Assembly (NCBI GenBank): GCA_035578155.1
Contig: JAPWDM010000013.1
Location: forward strand, 7,899,527-7,963,526
From: Brachynemurus nebulosus
Taxonomy: Eukaryota > Arthropoda > Insecta > Neuroptera > Myrmeleontidae
DNA length: 64,000 nucleotides
Reading direction: 5' to 3'
Shown: positions 23,341 through 35,062 of the stretch, in pieces
Position numbering within the stretch: the first letter of the stretch is position 1
How the letters are laid out: each line of letters opens with the position of its first letter
Notes under the pieces: generated by a model
What the model was told of the DNA's origin: nothing
Seen by the model: the letters and a program-made list of their open reading frames with translations, nothing else
The model's database searches: none
Position numbers and translations under genes: made by a program

Positions 23341-24181
23341 CACGGAGAGAAGAATCATATAATTTTTATAGATAAAATTTCAGAAAAATTACTATGCTCT
23401 CTTATAATGCGTGCGCGATCGACGACCAAAATAAAAAATATGTGCTAGCATGGTAAAATTTAATGTGCTAACACAACTTTTATCACACTCTTATGCATAT
23501 ATGTTATAGTTTAATTCTTGTTGTCGTACTCTTTCATTTGCGTATCTGACCCGCAACCTTATGTTGCTTGGGCTGTACCAGTAAAAACTTCGAAGATGCC
23601 CGATCTTTTCCGACTTTCGATTCTTTATGATGCATACAAAAATGATTGCCAACAATATATTCTAATGCTAAAGATAGTGAAGTAACAAAATGATGAATTA
23701 AACGGTGACATCCCCGTCCTCTAAGACAGTGTAATGAATACTGCTTGCTGCTTGTAAGACAGTCTAATGGATCAAGGTACTTGGTCCGACTCGTCCGACC
23801 AAGTTGGTCGTCCAAACCTATGGTTTGCTATGTGACTTGCTATGAGTGAGGTACATTTCAACAGCGTTCACAACACACACAACCTTCTTTCTCTTTTTTT
23901 CTTTCTACTATTAGCAGATAGCATTTCATTATAATACAGCATGGTAATTTTTGCAAGGAAAACAATTAAAAAATATTTTTTTGTCAGCAATGGAACTTTT
24001 CACTGTGCTGTTTTACAAATTTTACGGAGCTAATATTACGGAAACAATATTCTATCCTTTAAATTTTCTATGATTAATCATAATTTTTATACTTTTACCG
24101 TACAAAATTGAATATGTTCGCCTTTTACACGTCGATTGTAGTGCTGAGCACAGTAATTTTTATATGAATTTTCTCTCCGTG
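23341..24181. mobile_element. TA-target element with CACGGAGAGAA termini
   Basis: The left end CACGGAGAGAAGAATCATAT and the right end (reverse complement) CACGGAGAGAAAATTCATAT are both flanked by TA (23339-23340 and 24182-24183). A 93-codon minus-strand frame (23534-23815) lies inside; it has Cys/His-rich patches but no motif I recognise. Probably a non-autonomous Tc1/mariner-class element. Confidence 0.6.
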
Positions 24182-24480
24182 TACGGTTCAAATTATTTAA
24201 TTTATCTACAACATTCTTGATGTCATATTTAGTATTATTTAAACTTCTGTTTGGTTCAATTCGATGTATAAATATTATATTAAAAGTGCAGTAACATGTC
24301 ACTGATAGCAAATATTTGTATTTGTGTTTTTTCAAAGCCAGCCTTCTGAATTAAATTATTTTACTATAAATTGTCCGAAAAAATGACAAAAAAAAAAAAT
24401 TGGAAACTTCAGTCAAATTATTAAACTAAAACATATTTTGACTTCTTATGGATTCTGGTTCATACCTGACAGTACTACTT

Positions 24481-24585
24481 AATCTTGAACTCGGTTTGAA
24501 AATGACTTATTATTATTTGTTTTCCACGTTTCTGTTATTGGCTTCGCACGCTTATTCATAATCGCGACTCGTTCAATAAAGTTTA
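24481..24585 (+). repeat. Interspersed repeat, direct copy of 14566-14670
   Basis: The second copy of the TTAATCTTGAACTCGGTTT-to-ACTCGTTCAA unit described at 14566. Confidence 0.6.
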
Positions 24586-27011
24586 GACCAATGTAGTTAC
24601 TTTTTAACGGTGATAAAAAGTTTCAAATTGGAAACATAAACGAAAATTAGTCCCTGCAGTTGAGAATTTACATACCTGAAGGCATTATCTCATCATATAT
24701 CATAATTTTATCGATCGCCTCTGTATCTCCCTGTAATATCATTACGGTATGCACATATTCAAACAATATTTGTTAAACTATCTGAACAGCCATTACTAAT
24801 ACGATTTGTATGCAAAATGAATCCATCTATTGCCGCCTTTTCATCCTCATTGTAGTTGCTACTTCAAATCCAATATTGCAGATAACAGATACACATTCAT
24901 CTACATAATATATACATAAGTATATAGATATGAGTCGTTTAATTTCAAAACCTGCTATATAATATTTCCGAAAAAAAAAAACTTACTGCTTTAGCTGTTA
25001 CTGCTGTAACTAAATTTGTACAGAGATTAATTCAAAATACGTTATAAAGTGCAAAAAGAAAATCGATTCAAACTTTAATCTCCAATTACTACACATTTTA
25101 AATTGCCGCCATTCAATATGAACCAATCAAAAACCGTTGTGTCTCCAAAATCGTAATGAAATAGCAAAATTATTAATCACAAAACGTAAACTTTTTGATC
25201 TACTAGAAAAATGAGTAATTCAAACCAAAACTTAAGAGAACCGGATTAGAGAAATATATAAAACAAAAATATAGGTAGGATTTTTCTTTAAAAGTTGTTC
25301 TTTAAAAGGATAATATTTTGTATACTTTGCCATATTTTGATAATATTCATTTTACATTTAGTAATACCATTTCTAGGATTTGGTAGATTTAACAACGGAA
25401 TCCTCATGAATTTTTGATTTCTGCCATCACATGAAGTGGGCTACCCGCACTTGACTACGTTGAATTCCACGGGGAGAGCTAATATTTTTTATATTAAATT
25501 TAGGTACAATTACAATATTTATTTTACATTTACATTCTTTAAATCTAATTCGTTTTTTACACTACTTGAAAATAATTTACGTATATTATATTTAATATAA
25601 ATATGTACGCAACACAACCCTGGATAAATTCTAATTTATTAGTATTAAAAATACATACTTTTAAGCAAAATTGAAAAACTTGAACGCTAATAACTTAATT
25701 TTTAACAATAAATTATGAAGTTTAAAAGTAAATATATTAGGTATTATTTTTCGTCTTTTTTATGTCATCGAAGATGACATATTAATATGGTTGTGTGACT
25801 GAATAATTATTGAGTTGTACATCCATATTGAATAAACGCAAGAGGGCTGTAGAGTTAACAACTATAGAGTTAACAAAAAATCATAAATTAACACTTTCAC
25901 TGAGATGACATTACTTAGTGCGTGTCAAAAACACGCATTTGACGAATTTTTTGAAAAATTACTTTGAATACGTGTAACGGGTTTTAATATTGGACGATTC
26001 ATATAAAATGTTTGCACGGCTACATTCACATGTATGCATTTTATTTATTCATTTGTTTATCTGTTTAAAACGTTACTGTTACGGTTTGAATCTCTTAATG
26101 TCCATAAAATCTTTTATGATTATTTGTTTGATCGTATAACCTACATTAGTCTATAGTGTGTTGTTCAATTGTTCATCCGACAATTGAATCATGCGACATT
26201 GTTTCGTCTAAAAAAAAAAAAACAAATTGCAATCAGTGTGAAACAAATGCAATTTAGATTATGGTCCTTCGAGCACGACAAGATATTTCATTATCAGTGT
26301 TTCATTTTATCTATACAAAAATGTTCATTTTGTGCAAACTGTTCCAGTAAATATCTCCACAACTCTACATTTGTGGAGTAACATTAAAATTTTGTAAATG
26401 TAATATATTTTCATAATAAAATGTTTCAAGTAATTTTCGGGTAATAAAATCATGAAAATTAGAAAAGTTTTTCCTCTTTTAATAGCATTCACGTTAGATA
26501 TAACACAATGTTAACGAAGAGAATCTTGTAGTAGTATTTGTGGCGCGAGAATGGTGGAGGATTCGCTTATTTATTTTCACAGCAGTCAGCAAACATTGAA
26601 AATTTAAAAGATTTTCTCTTCGCTTAATGAGAAATAATTTTTTTATGATTATTCTCAACTTGTGAATCGTCGAATTAATTAGTGTAATAATATTTGGTCG
26701 TAAAATTTAAATGTTAATGGAAGATTTATATAAACTTATATAAAATATTTTGTTAAATTTATTTTGTAATACCGTAAAAATTATTTCAAGTTTGAAAATT
26801 GGTAATTTAAATTTTAATAAAAAATAAGTGATAACGTTGGAGGTCCCATAAACCTGGTAAGTTCGCTAGTCAGACATGCCCAATGCCCGGAACCTTAAAA
26901 AATGAAATTTTTGCAGAAATTTGCCAAAATTTAAGTTTTTGAGTTTTTTTTTTTTATCGTGGTAAAGAGCAAAAAGAATCACGTCAGATAAGTTTTTAAT
27001 TTTAGTTTTAA
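24586..27011. other. Spacer without recognisable gene
   Basis: 2.4 kb of AT-rich sequence. A 70-codon frame at 26169 on the plus strand has no domain. No tRNA, clear transposon end or long repeat is seen. Confidence 0.45.
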
Positions 27012-27127
27012 TTTTAACGAATTTCCATTCTGAAAATTCAGCTATTACAGCCGGTGTCATGTAAAGACTTTGGCCCGAGACTAGGACAGAAATTTGTTTC
27101 GAGAAACTGAAAATGGACTTCACAAAA

Positions 27128-27130
<3 letters not shown>

Positions 27131-27219
<89 letters not shown>

Positions 27220-27220
27220 G
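27131..27220 (+). repeat. (TA)n microsatellite
   Basis: About 40 TA units with a few G interruptions at the 3' edge, forming the core of the element at 27012. The Ile-Tyr repeat open frames on both strands here are translations of this run and not proteins. Confidence 0.95.
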
Positions 27221-27483
27221 TATATAGGTGTTTGCACGATAACTCTCGAACGGAGCCTCCAGTTTTTACGTTTGTAGAGAAGATCAAAAGTTCCAAAAAC
27301 TAGGTTTAGTTCGTCAGCCAGATGCGTCCGATTTTTGGAAGCCAAAATTTTTATCACCTTTTCTCCATTTTAGTGAGTTTTTGTAAAAATTGGTCAAATT
27401 TCAAAAATTATTACGCCATCGATAATAGCGTAAAACATTACGTAGGATAAATTTTTAAAACATTGCTCTAAGTGAACTAGCTT

Positions 27484-27980
27484 TTGAGAAATTTCGGAAA
27501 ACCAATTACATCGTTTGAAAGGTCAGAAAATGGTCATAAAAGGTCCACTGGTTTGATTAATTGATTAGCAACAGAAAATTTTTTACTAAGTTTTTTAATT
27601 GCTGACCAATCGACCTTTTATGACCATTTTCTGAGCTTTGAAATGATATAATTCGTCATTCAAAATTTCACATTTGGGGTGCGAAAGTTCTTTGAATGAC
27701 CTTCAAACCTTAGCAAAAAATTTTCTATTGCTGGCCAATTAATCAAACCAGTTGACCTTTTATGACCATTTTCTGACCTTTTAAATGATGTAATTGGTTT
27801 TCCGAAATTTCACAATTGGGGTGCTAAAATTTTTGAATGACCTTGAAATTTTTTAACCCTTAATAAAAAATTTTCTATTGCTGACCAATTGATGAAACCA
27901 ATTGACTTTTATGACCATTTTCTGACCTTTTAAATCATGTAATTGGTCAATCGAAATTTCACATTTGGGGTGCTAACATC
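27484..27980 (+). repeat. Tandem array of ~140-bp units plus one inverted unit
   Basis: Three direct units (about 27600, 27735 and 27870 onwards) share CTTTTATGACCATTTTCTGA, AAATGATGTAATTGG, CGAAATTTCACATTTGGGGT, GAATGACCTT and AAAAAATTTTCTATTGCTG. The leading segment 27484-27570 carries the same words reverse-complemented (TCAGAAAATGGTCATAAAAG). The array therefore starts with a unit in opposite orientation, which would form a hairpin with its neighbour. Confidence 0.75.
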
Positions 27981-28009
27981 ACGGAGCCGATTCTGCAGGG
28001 TATTTAGAT

Positions 28010-29864
28010 ATAGTACTTATAGTAGGTACTTATTTTATTGGCGAAGGTAAAAAATTTTAAATATTAACGAACAAATATGTATTTTGTAGCTTAGAGGGCT
28101 TTAGAATTACTAATTAACTATGAATTAATGTCAGTTTTAAATTACTGAAAACAAGGGTATCTCAATTATCGTCCGTTTTAAACAACAATTTTCAAAAATT
28201 AAATTCATCGTTGAAATTACCTGCCTACCTAATAAATTTTCGGTGAATGAAACGTTCCAAATACACGAAAACAAAATTGTGTTTACATAAAATTAGTTGG
28301 CATATTAGACGGGTAAAATAATAGTTGAAAAATTAATGAATAAACAAATTGATTTTAAATTAATTGTTATGATGCCATATTAAATAACGCACGTTCATAT
28401 ATTCAAATTTTGTTCATTTTCAGTTAAAAAGCAACCGAAAATATAATATGCCTAAATTCAGATATAAATAGATTTAAATATGGTGCTACGATAGTACACG
28501 GTCTACCAACGGTCTATAATAAAATGATGAACCTTTTCCACCTTTCAATATACATTTGAACTTCTTTTAACCAAACAGCATTTTAACGCAAAAATTACCA
28601 TTGAAATATGAAAACGGCTAATATTTATTCCTTTAGCGAACGAAGTAAAGCACTAAAAATAACTGATTTTGTGTAGAATTTCGGAATATTTGATTAAAAT
28701 GAAATTTTCACGGGCGAATGTTGTCCGGTTAAGAGAAATATCACTGTAACAATTATATTTAATTTTTTTTTTAGCAGGGAAGATTAGAATTGGTTGTAAC
28801 ATTTTTCGGATAAAGAACAGTAAGAAAGATTCTCTTATTTCATTAAGATTTCGTGGTAGACGCCATTGGATGAAAGGTTTTTTTCTCAATTAAAACTTTT
28901 GGTTGGCCGAATTATGATAATTCGTTTTTGCTATCAAAATGACAAATTAGCTTCCAATTTCATTGTTGCATCATTTTATTTACCGTTTTTCATACAGTAT
29001 AGGTATTTGATGACGTCACAATTTTAAAAATTCCCTTTTCTCGGGAATCTAAGTTTTATTAAAGTAATTTAAATTAGGAAAACAGGTTGAATTAAAATTA
29101 TCTAGGGGAAAACTTTTTATTTTTGTTACTAAAATTACGACATTCCATTTAAGTCCAAAAGTCCTTTTTTGGTAGCTCTACGTGTCTAGTTTTGGTAAAA
29201 ATGAAAAGAACGGGTTTTAAATCATTGATGATTGTAGTAAATTTAATTATGTCATCAAATAAGTTCTGAGAAGTGGTAATGACATCCATAACTTTACCTA
29301 ACTTCAGGAGCCTGGCTGGCTTGCTTGGTAGCTGAATTTGGCGTGGAAAGGTAGAAAGTCGGCAGAGTGCGTAGTATAGTGGCACCATAGTAGCTATTAT
29401 ATATTTATTTATTTATATAGATCTAAAACAAATTCACCGCATATTAAATTCATAAGTTAATTTACATTCTAATCCCGATTACATCACATCATATTGTAAA
29501 AGGAACCCTTCTTCATATCATTGTTAAACAATATAGAGAATTTTAAATCATATATGTAGATATATGCGTATGTCGCGCGTTTATGTGTACCGAATTATTT
29601 ACGGAGTGAAAATTGACCGGGTGTTGCTCATTTGAGGACAAGTAACCTTAAAATGGGAGTGGGACACAGCTTCCGCATCGCGTACAGCTTGCAAACTTTT
29701 ATCAAATTTTTAAAGTGATTTTGTACTTAAATTGCATCTTAAGGGGACGCCAAAAACGACTAATAAGCTAATTTTTGTCGAATCTCGTTTTTTGTTTTTA
29801 TTTTGTTCTGTGGTGATATACCTATAAAACATGGCCAAAAAAAATTTTTTTCAAGTAGAAAAAT
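28010..29864. other. Spacer with an old repeat fragment
   Basis: At about 29000-29225 the words TTGATGACGTCAC and TTTTGGTAAAAATGAAAAG match parts of the 15706-16143 repeat block, so a diverged copy is present. An orphan element end TTAAGGGGACGCC lies at 29738. No gene is supported. Confidence 0.4.
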
Positions 29865-30560
29865 ATTTATTTGTGATTCGCTGCACGGCTAATTTGCTGC
29901 TCCTTTACATACAGATAACGCTCGCCCCCCCCCCCCCCCCCTCGCGATTTGATCACTAATATAACTACTTGAAGATGAAGAATCTTGAGGATGAAGAAAA
30001 GAAAAAGGAACAAGAGGGGACAATGTATGGGGCTGGAGAGTTTTAATAGACAGTAAGTAAACCGCTTCTTTTGTTATTATTTTTGTTTTTTACCGTTTCC
30101 CAAAAGTTGTGTTTTTCCCGACAAGAAAAATCATATCTCAATTTCTAGAAAAAATACAGACTTAATTTTTTAATTTTGTTCATAAACATATTGCGAATAA
30201 AGTGGAGTATGCTTTTTCCATTTGTACAATTGTAACTATTTTTAAGTATTTTTTTAAATAAAAAATTGGGTTTTATAATTTTTAGAACTTTGGGATTACA
30301 ATTTTATAGTTAATTTTTAAAATTACCTGAAACCCATATTCAGCTTTATGGACAGGTCCTTTAGGAATAAAATAATGAAAACAATTTAAAAAATATTCAT
30401 TACTTTTTGAGATATGGCGTTCCTTGTACACGCTTAAAAACTTGTGAAATGGGGCCCCCTCCCTCCACAGGGAAGAGTAATGAATTTGTTTCAAAAACAA
30501 AATTTTCTATTTGAAACCCTCCCTAATTTGAAAGAAAATTTCATCAGGAACAATGTTATG
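29865..30560 (+). repeat. Interspersed repeat, inverted partner of 21180-21900
   Basis: Shares with the 21180 copy the C-rich GATAACGCTCGCC start, CTTCTTTTGTTATTATTTTT, TTTTCCCGACAAG, AAAGTGGAGTATG, AACTTTGGGATTA, AACCCATATTCAGCTTTATG and CTCCCTCCACAGGGAAGAGT. A run of about 17 C at 29925-29941 replaces the short G run of the other copy. The body ends near a GACAGACAGACAG word at 30603. Confidence 0.65.
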
Positions 30561-32618
30561 CCACTTGATGGGATTTTCGGACACACAGATGTATTGACAA
30601 ACAGACAGACAGACACGAAACTAAAATTGTTCAGGAAGCTGTAAAACGTAAAATAAAGGAAAACATTTCAGTACTTCAAAAGTGATCACTATGCTTCCGC
30701 TACTTTAGTAGTCTCGGAAGCAAAAACTAAAAAATTTGTTGAAAGAGATATATTATGTATTTAAAACCCTAACCGACAACAGAAATTTTATTTTTGTAAT
30801 TTTGATGTGCCTCTGACCTAATATTTTGTTGTGTTATGGAACAATATTTATAAGGTTCTACAACACTTTTGACTAAAATTTACACATGCGCCCAAATTAT
30901 TAGAGAGTAGGTATGGTAATTTCTTCCAGAATTTAACTATAAAGAATATCTTGAAACAATTCACTTCTCCCTACGTTTACAAATATTCGTATGATATGAC
31001 CTAATAAATTGACACCCAGTATGCGGGCTTTCATTCAATTATCAACATATACGTTTGAATAAATATTTGTTAAAGTACTTTTAAATAATAAATATCGACC
31101 TAATGTTTGAAAATGAGAGAGGGAATTAAAATTATTAATAACAATAGATGGGGTAGTTCCTACCCTCTTCAGTATTCAATATACCTACTTCCAAAGTACT
31201 CCACATATAGATAAAATAAAAGAGATATAAGGGAGTATAGGCACTTCAAAAAGGAAAAAAAACAACGACCGCCAAGAACAGATTAAAAAACATTTAACCC
31301 TTTTTTGGGGATACTGATTTTGAAAATCACCATATGTTACAGCTGTGATCATCGTATTGTGTTAAAAAAAAAAAATTAAAAATTGTTAGATTTTTGATAC
31401 AAAGTTCCCCTTTGGGTTTATATAATAGATTCAATTAAATACAGTAAAACTTGACACGATAGTGGGTTCCCCATTTCTTATAATGCTAATTTATTTAAAT
31501 TTAAATCGTCTTAAACAACATTAACGGGAAACCACGGAAAGATTTTAGGTGAGTTGCGTGTCAATTTTTTTCGTTCTTAGGAACGAAAGGAAGTTGAATT
31601 TGTATGTTGTACAATCTGATTTCCTAGCCTTAGACTTCTAGTCCCGATAGGAAAAACTGAGGTGGCAACCCCAGATATTAGGATTACTTTTTTCAAGGTC
31701 GGCCGCAGAAGGTTCTCGCGAACCATTTGTTTCCATATCAAAAATTTTTTATTTTTTAAGCCCTTATTTTAAAAAAAAAAAAAGCAAGCAATGGCCGACC
31801 TTAGGGCACCGACCGACGTTAAACGATTCCAGCTTAGTTAAAAAAAATAAAAATACCGGAACAAAACAATATATTTTGGCCAAATTAATTATTCATAATA
31901 TTTAGTAGGTACGTTACTTTAGTATATATGTATTATTATTACAAATAATAAATTTAAAAAAAAATAATTTTTAAGAAAAGCTTTTATTTAAAAACTGGGC
32001 TAAAAATTATAAAATAATTTTTGAGTAAATAATTATTAGTTTGATCAAAATTAATTTTTAAAAAAATTAATTAAAGAAAGTAATTTTTTACCTATATTTT
32101 AATCGGTTATTTTACCCTAATCAAATATAACTATATAGAGATTAAAAATTGTAATATAAAATCATGGACCAATATTTGACAGTTCGAAATGTCCAAAATT
32201 TTCATAAGACTAAAAATCAGCAATTCTAGTTTTCAGGGAATTTAGGGAAAAAACTAATTATACAACATTGCATTGTCATCCAAGTTATACATAGACGTAT
32301 GCAAAATTTGAAATCTCTAGCTCAATTAGAACTTGTTAAACTTTGATTCCAAGATTTGATCTAAACCCACTTACACATAGCAAGTTAAATAAAAGCTTTT
32401 AAAAATAATTTAAAATGGGGATTTAATTTCGATAGCTTTTTACATATTATGTCTATAACAGACACCACCCACATCATTATTTTTACTTTAGTTATACGTA
32501 CCAACAAATACATTACAGTACGATGTGGACAAAAGCTGACAAAAATGATGGGAGATTAGAATTTCCTAGAGGAATTATATCGATATTTATATGGAATTGT
32601 GAAAGGAAACTATATAAA
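30561..32618. other. Spacer without recognisable gene
   Basis: AT-rich, with a slightly GC-richer patch at 31560-31810 (GGTCGGCCGCAGAAGG and CAATGGCCGACCTTAGGGC). No domain or RNA is recognised. Confidence 0.4.
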
Positions 32619-32688
32619 ACGCAAGATTTGAATCTTCGACCTATCAGTGCAAAATGCGAGTGCCTTAGCACGTTCGGCCGCTCAGCTG
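32619..32688 (-). other. tRNA-like sequence, possible SINE head
   Basis: The minus strand reads CAGCTGAGCGGCCGAACG, then GCTAAGGCACTCGC and, 25 bases on, GGTCGAAGATTCAAATCTTG. These resemble an A box and a B box at tRNA spacing. No acceptor stem or consistent cloverleaf is visible, so a tRNA-derived SINE or pseudogene is more likely than a tRNA. It abuts the MITE at 32699. Confidence 0.4.
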
Positions 32689-32698
32689 GAAAATAATA

Positions 32699-33175
32699 CA
32701 GTTGAGCACCAGTTTTGTCAAGAAAAAGTAGTCTCCAAAAGTGGTGCTTAACAAAAGTGATGCTTTTTGACCAGGGGCGATTCACAAATATCGTAAGATT
32801 ATATTTTGAATTATGTTTTTTTAAATATTAATAAAAGAAAAAAGAAGTGAAGAATTAAAAATTATTTATCTCAGAAAATATTTTTTCATTTGTGGTTTTA
32901 TTAACTTGCTTAGAAATAATTTTGTTTACATTTTACGTATATATAAAAACCGCCACAGAAAAGAATACATATAGATAAACATTCTATGTACAATAATTAA
33001 AATCTACATTCTCACGCTTTGAGGTCTGTTGTTGTTTGTCACTACTATTAGCGGTATATTTGTTTGTTTCTTTTGATAAAATCATGCGTCATGGTCTTTC
33101 CAAAAGTGATGTTGACTAATTTGATGCTCTCAAAAAATTTCCAAAACTGATGTTTCCACTATCGGTACTATACTG
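32699..33175. mobile_element. Tc1/mariner-pogo-like MITE, copy 2 (intact length)
   Basis: A 477-bp inverted copy of 6113-7919 without the nested insertion. The ends are CAGTTGAGCACCAGTTTTG (left) and, on the right as reverse complement, CAGTATAGTACCGATAG, with TA at 32697-32698 and 33176-33177. It contains the single TA (32989-32990) that corresponds to the target of the element inserted in copy 1. No coding capacity. Confidence 0.8.
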
Positions 33176-33260
33176 TAATTTGAAATCAAAGCGTCACCAT
33201 CTTCACATCTTCACAATTTTATTTAATTTACAATTATGATTGTAATTTAAAATATTTTTA

Positions 33261-33559
33261 AGGATATTTTGGAGTGATGGTCATCAAGGAAAACAGAAGT
33301 GTGATTTTTTTCCCCTTTTAAAGGCTACCGGTTTCGACTTTTATTGTCTTCTTCTGGCCTCTGGGGAAAATTTATTAATATAAATGAACATAGATAAAAT
33401 ATAAAATATAAAATATTACATTAGGTACTTACATAATATTGTATTTATGTGTCAGACTGACATTTGAGAATAAAAATAATAACACTGATTAAAAAAGTTA
33501 AAACAGTTAAAAATAACATTTAAAGTTTAAAATGGTTAAAATTACGAAGAAAATTATTT
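33261..33559 (-). repeat. Penelope-like terminal repeat (3' copy)
   Basis: Lies downstream of the ORF in sense orientation and is mirrored at 34715-35022. It includes GTCAGTCTGACA, an ATTTTATATTTTATAT word, and the ribozyme-like block at 33312-33366. Confidence 0.8.
33312..33366 (-). ncRNA. Hammerhead-ribozyme-like motif (3' terminal repeat)
   Basis: Minus strand order: stem I strand CCCCAGAGGC; core-like CAGAAGA; stem II GAC-loop AATAAAA-GTC; GAAA; stem III plus cleavage triplet ACCGGTA; second stem I strand GCCTTT with AAAA then GGGG. AGAGGC pairs with GCCTTT (one wobble) and CCCC with GGGG. Hammerheads of this type are known in Penelope-like terminal repeats. The core differs from CUGANGA by A for U at the second position, and there is one extra A before stem II, so self-cleavage is doubtful. 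Confidence 0.6.
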
Positions 33560-33771
33560 AAAGATTTAGATAGTTTGAAGAAACGTATAATTAAACTGTG
33601 CATCACGAAAAAACTGTGCGTTACGAAAAAACAAATTAGGATAATGTGAATGCATTTGTGAATTAATGTTCAAATGTTTTAAAATTAAAAGTAAGTATTA
33701 CTGCGATGAATACCGAAAACAAAGTGCCTTCTAGTAAAATTATTTAACTTATAAAGAAAAAAAAAATTTTT

Positions 33772-34695
33772 TTAGTGAGTGTGCGCAACTTTGGTTGTTT
33801 TGACAGCGGTAGGCATAATCTTGTCAAAGTTACGGGTATATGTATTGTCTACGCAGATGGCATCGTGGTAGAGGTTGCAATTTGGCTGTACGGTATTGAT
33901 CCAGCAGCTTTCGATGAAGAATCTCTTCTTATAGTTGGATTCACGTTGGAGCACCATGGGGGTGTCGAAGTTGAATCTGTGCCCATTTTCCCAAGAATGC
34001 CGTACCAGTCCTGACACCATGTTGGCTTGTCTAACGTTGTTCTTGTGTTGCTTCATCCGCTCACTAAGATATTGTTTCGTGTTACCAATGTAAACATTGT
34101 CACACCCGGTGCACGAAATCATGTATACCACATTTTGCTGGTTGGAGGTGGGAATCTGTGGTTTCATATTGGTATAAAGCTTACTAAGTGCGTGAGGGTA
34201 ACTGTAAACAGGATTCAATTTGTATTTTTGAAGGGACTTTGAGATGGATGTGGAGGAGGTGCCCAGATACGGAATAGAGAAATAAGAAGGCGGGGGGTTG
34301 GAGACATTCGGAGCTATGGAAGGTTGAGAATTGTATAGTTTGTGGGTAAGGTTTTTGATAATTTGGTTGATGAGAGACAGTGGATAATTATTGTAAAGAA
34401 GGATTTTTTTTGCATTTTTTAGAGCCAGTGGTCGATGTGTAGGATGTGACAATTTAAGGGACCTACGGATGAGGTTCGTTGCAACATTTTTCTTTATGCT
34501 AAAGGGGTGCCTGGAATGGAAGTTGAGTGTTCTGGTAGACGCATAAGATTTCCAATACCACATGGTGGTGAGTACGCTATCTTTCTTTATGACAAGTGTA
34601 TCCAAAAAGGCTAAGGTATTATTGTTTTCAGTTTCGATCGTAAATTGTAGTTTCGGATGAAAACTGTTGAAGACGTCGAGGACATGGTCAATCAT
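33772..34695 (-). pseudogene. Penelope-like ORF, C-terminal part (RT thumb and GIY-YIG endonuclease)
   Basis: 307 residues from the first ATG; the reading frame continues a few codons upstream through TAIPFD. Residues 1-45 (NSFHPKLQFTIE, then NNTLAFLDTLV) match the segment just after the YxDD box of Penelope reverse transcriptases. Residues 60-125 are the thumb-like region. The GIY-YIG nuclease spans about 189-275: VVYMISCTGC, VYIGNTKQYL, Arg213 and His217 in SERMKQH, a His-rich stretch HSWENGH, and Glu262 in FFIES. Full Penelope proteins are roughly 700-850 residues, so more than half, including the palm catalytic core, is gone. The retained frame has no internal stops, pointing to a fairly recent insertion. 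The nuclease normally nicks target DNA for primed reverse transcription. This copy cannot mobilise itself. Confidence 0.88.
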
Positions 34696-34714
34696 GTCGA
34701 AGGGGATGGCCGTA

Positions 34715-35022
34715 AAATAATTTTCTTCGTAATTTTAACCATTTTAAACTTTAAATGTTATTTTTAACTGTTTTTAACTTTTTTAATCAGTGTTATTATT
34801 TTTATTCTCAAATGTCAGTCTGACACATAAATACAATATTATGTAAGTACCTAATGTAATATTTTATATTTTATATTTTATCTATGTACATTTATATTAA
34901 TAAATTTTCCCCAGAGGCCAGAAGAAGACAATAAAACTCGAAACCGGTAGCCTTTAAAAGGGGAAAAAAATCACACTTCTGTTTTTCTTGATGACCATCA
35001 CTCCAAAATATCCTTAAAAATA
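34715..35022 (+). repeat. Penelope-like terminal repeat (inverted 5' copy)
   Basis: A reverse-complement copy of 33261-33559 fused directly to the truncated ORF. It continues about 20 bases further (to 35045) before the target duplication. Confidence 0.8.
34909..34963 (+). ncRNA. Hammerhead-ribozyme-like motif (inverted 5' terminal repeat)
   Basis: Same layout as the motif at 33312-33366 but on the plus strand. Stem II is weakened because the second strand reads CTC where the other copy has GTC. GAAACCGGTA and the CCCCAGAGGC/GCCTTT-AAAA-GGGG stem I are preserved. Confidence 0.55.
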
Positions 35023-35062
35023 TACTTTCAGTGTCATCAAACCCCAATTTAAAATATTTTTA

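Larger units (their letters stand above)
27012..28005 (+). mobile_element. (AT)n-core element, copy 1 (with tandem array)
   Basis: Family landmarks: AACGAATTTCC, TCAGCTATTACAGCCGGTGT, GACTAGGACAGAAATTTGTTT before the dinucleotide run; CACGATAACTCTCGAACG after it; then a CAGCCAGATGCGTCCGATTT segment. The 3' portion is replaced or extended by the tandem array at 27484-27980, and a degraded terminal GCAGGGTATTT lies near 27995. Compare copies at 41767, 42841, 43721, 45757 and 58691. Design and core resemble Helentron-derived short elements, but this is inference. Confidence 0.6.
33261..35045 (-). mobile_element. 5'-truncated Penelope-like retroelement with inverted terminal repeats
   Basis: The element encodes the end of a Penelope-type ORF on the minus strand (33772-34695). 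It is bracketed by about 300-bp inverted copies of one terminal repeat (33261-33559 and 34715-35022). The 17-mer AATTTAAAATATTTTTA occurs exactly at both outer edges (33244-33260 and 35046-35062), which I read as the target-site duplication. The reverse transcriptase is missing upstream of its YxDD region, where the inverted repeat copy is joined on. Inverted or direct terminal repeats, 5' truncation and a GIY-YIG endonuclease are hallmarks of Penelope-like elements. Confidence 0.85.

Noticed and set aside
23534..23815. 93-codon minus-strand frame with Cys and His residues, considered as a zinc-finger protein
   Set aside because: Spacing fits no zinc-finger pattern, and it lies within a non-autonomous TA-flanked element.
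27484..27980. CRISPR-like array
   Set aside because: Repeat units are ~140 bp, diverged and without constant-length spacers, in a eukaryotic context.
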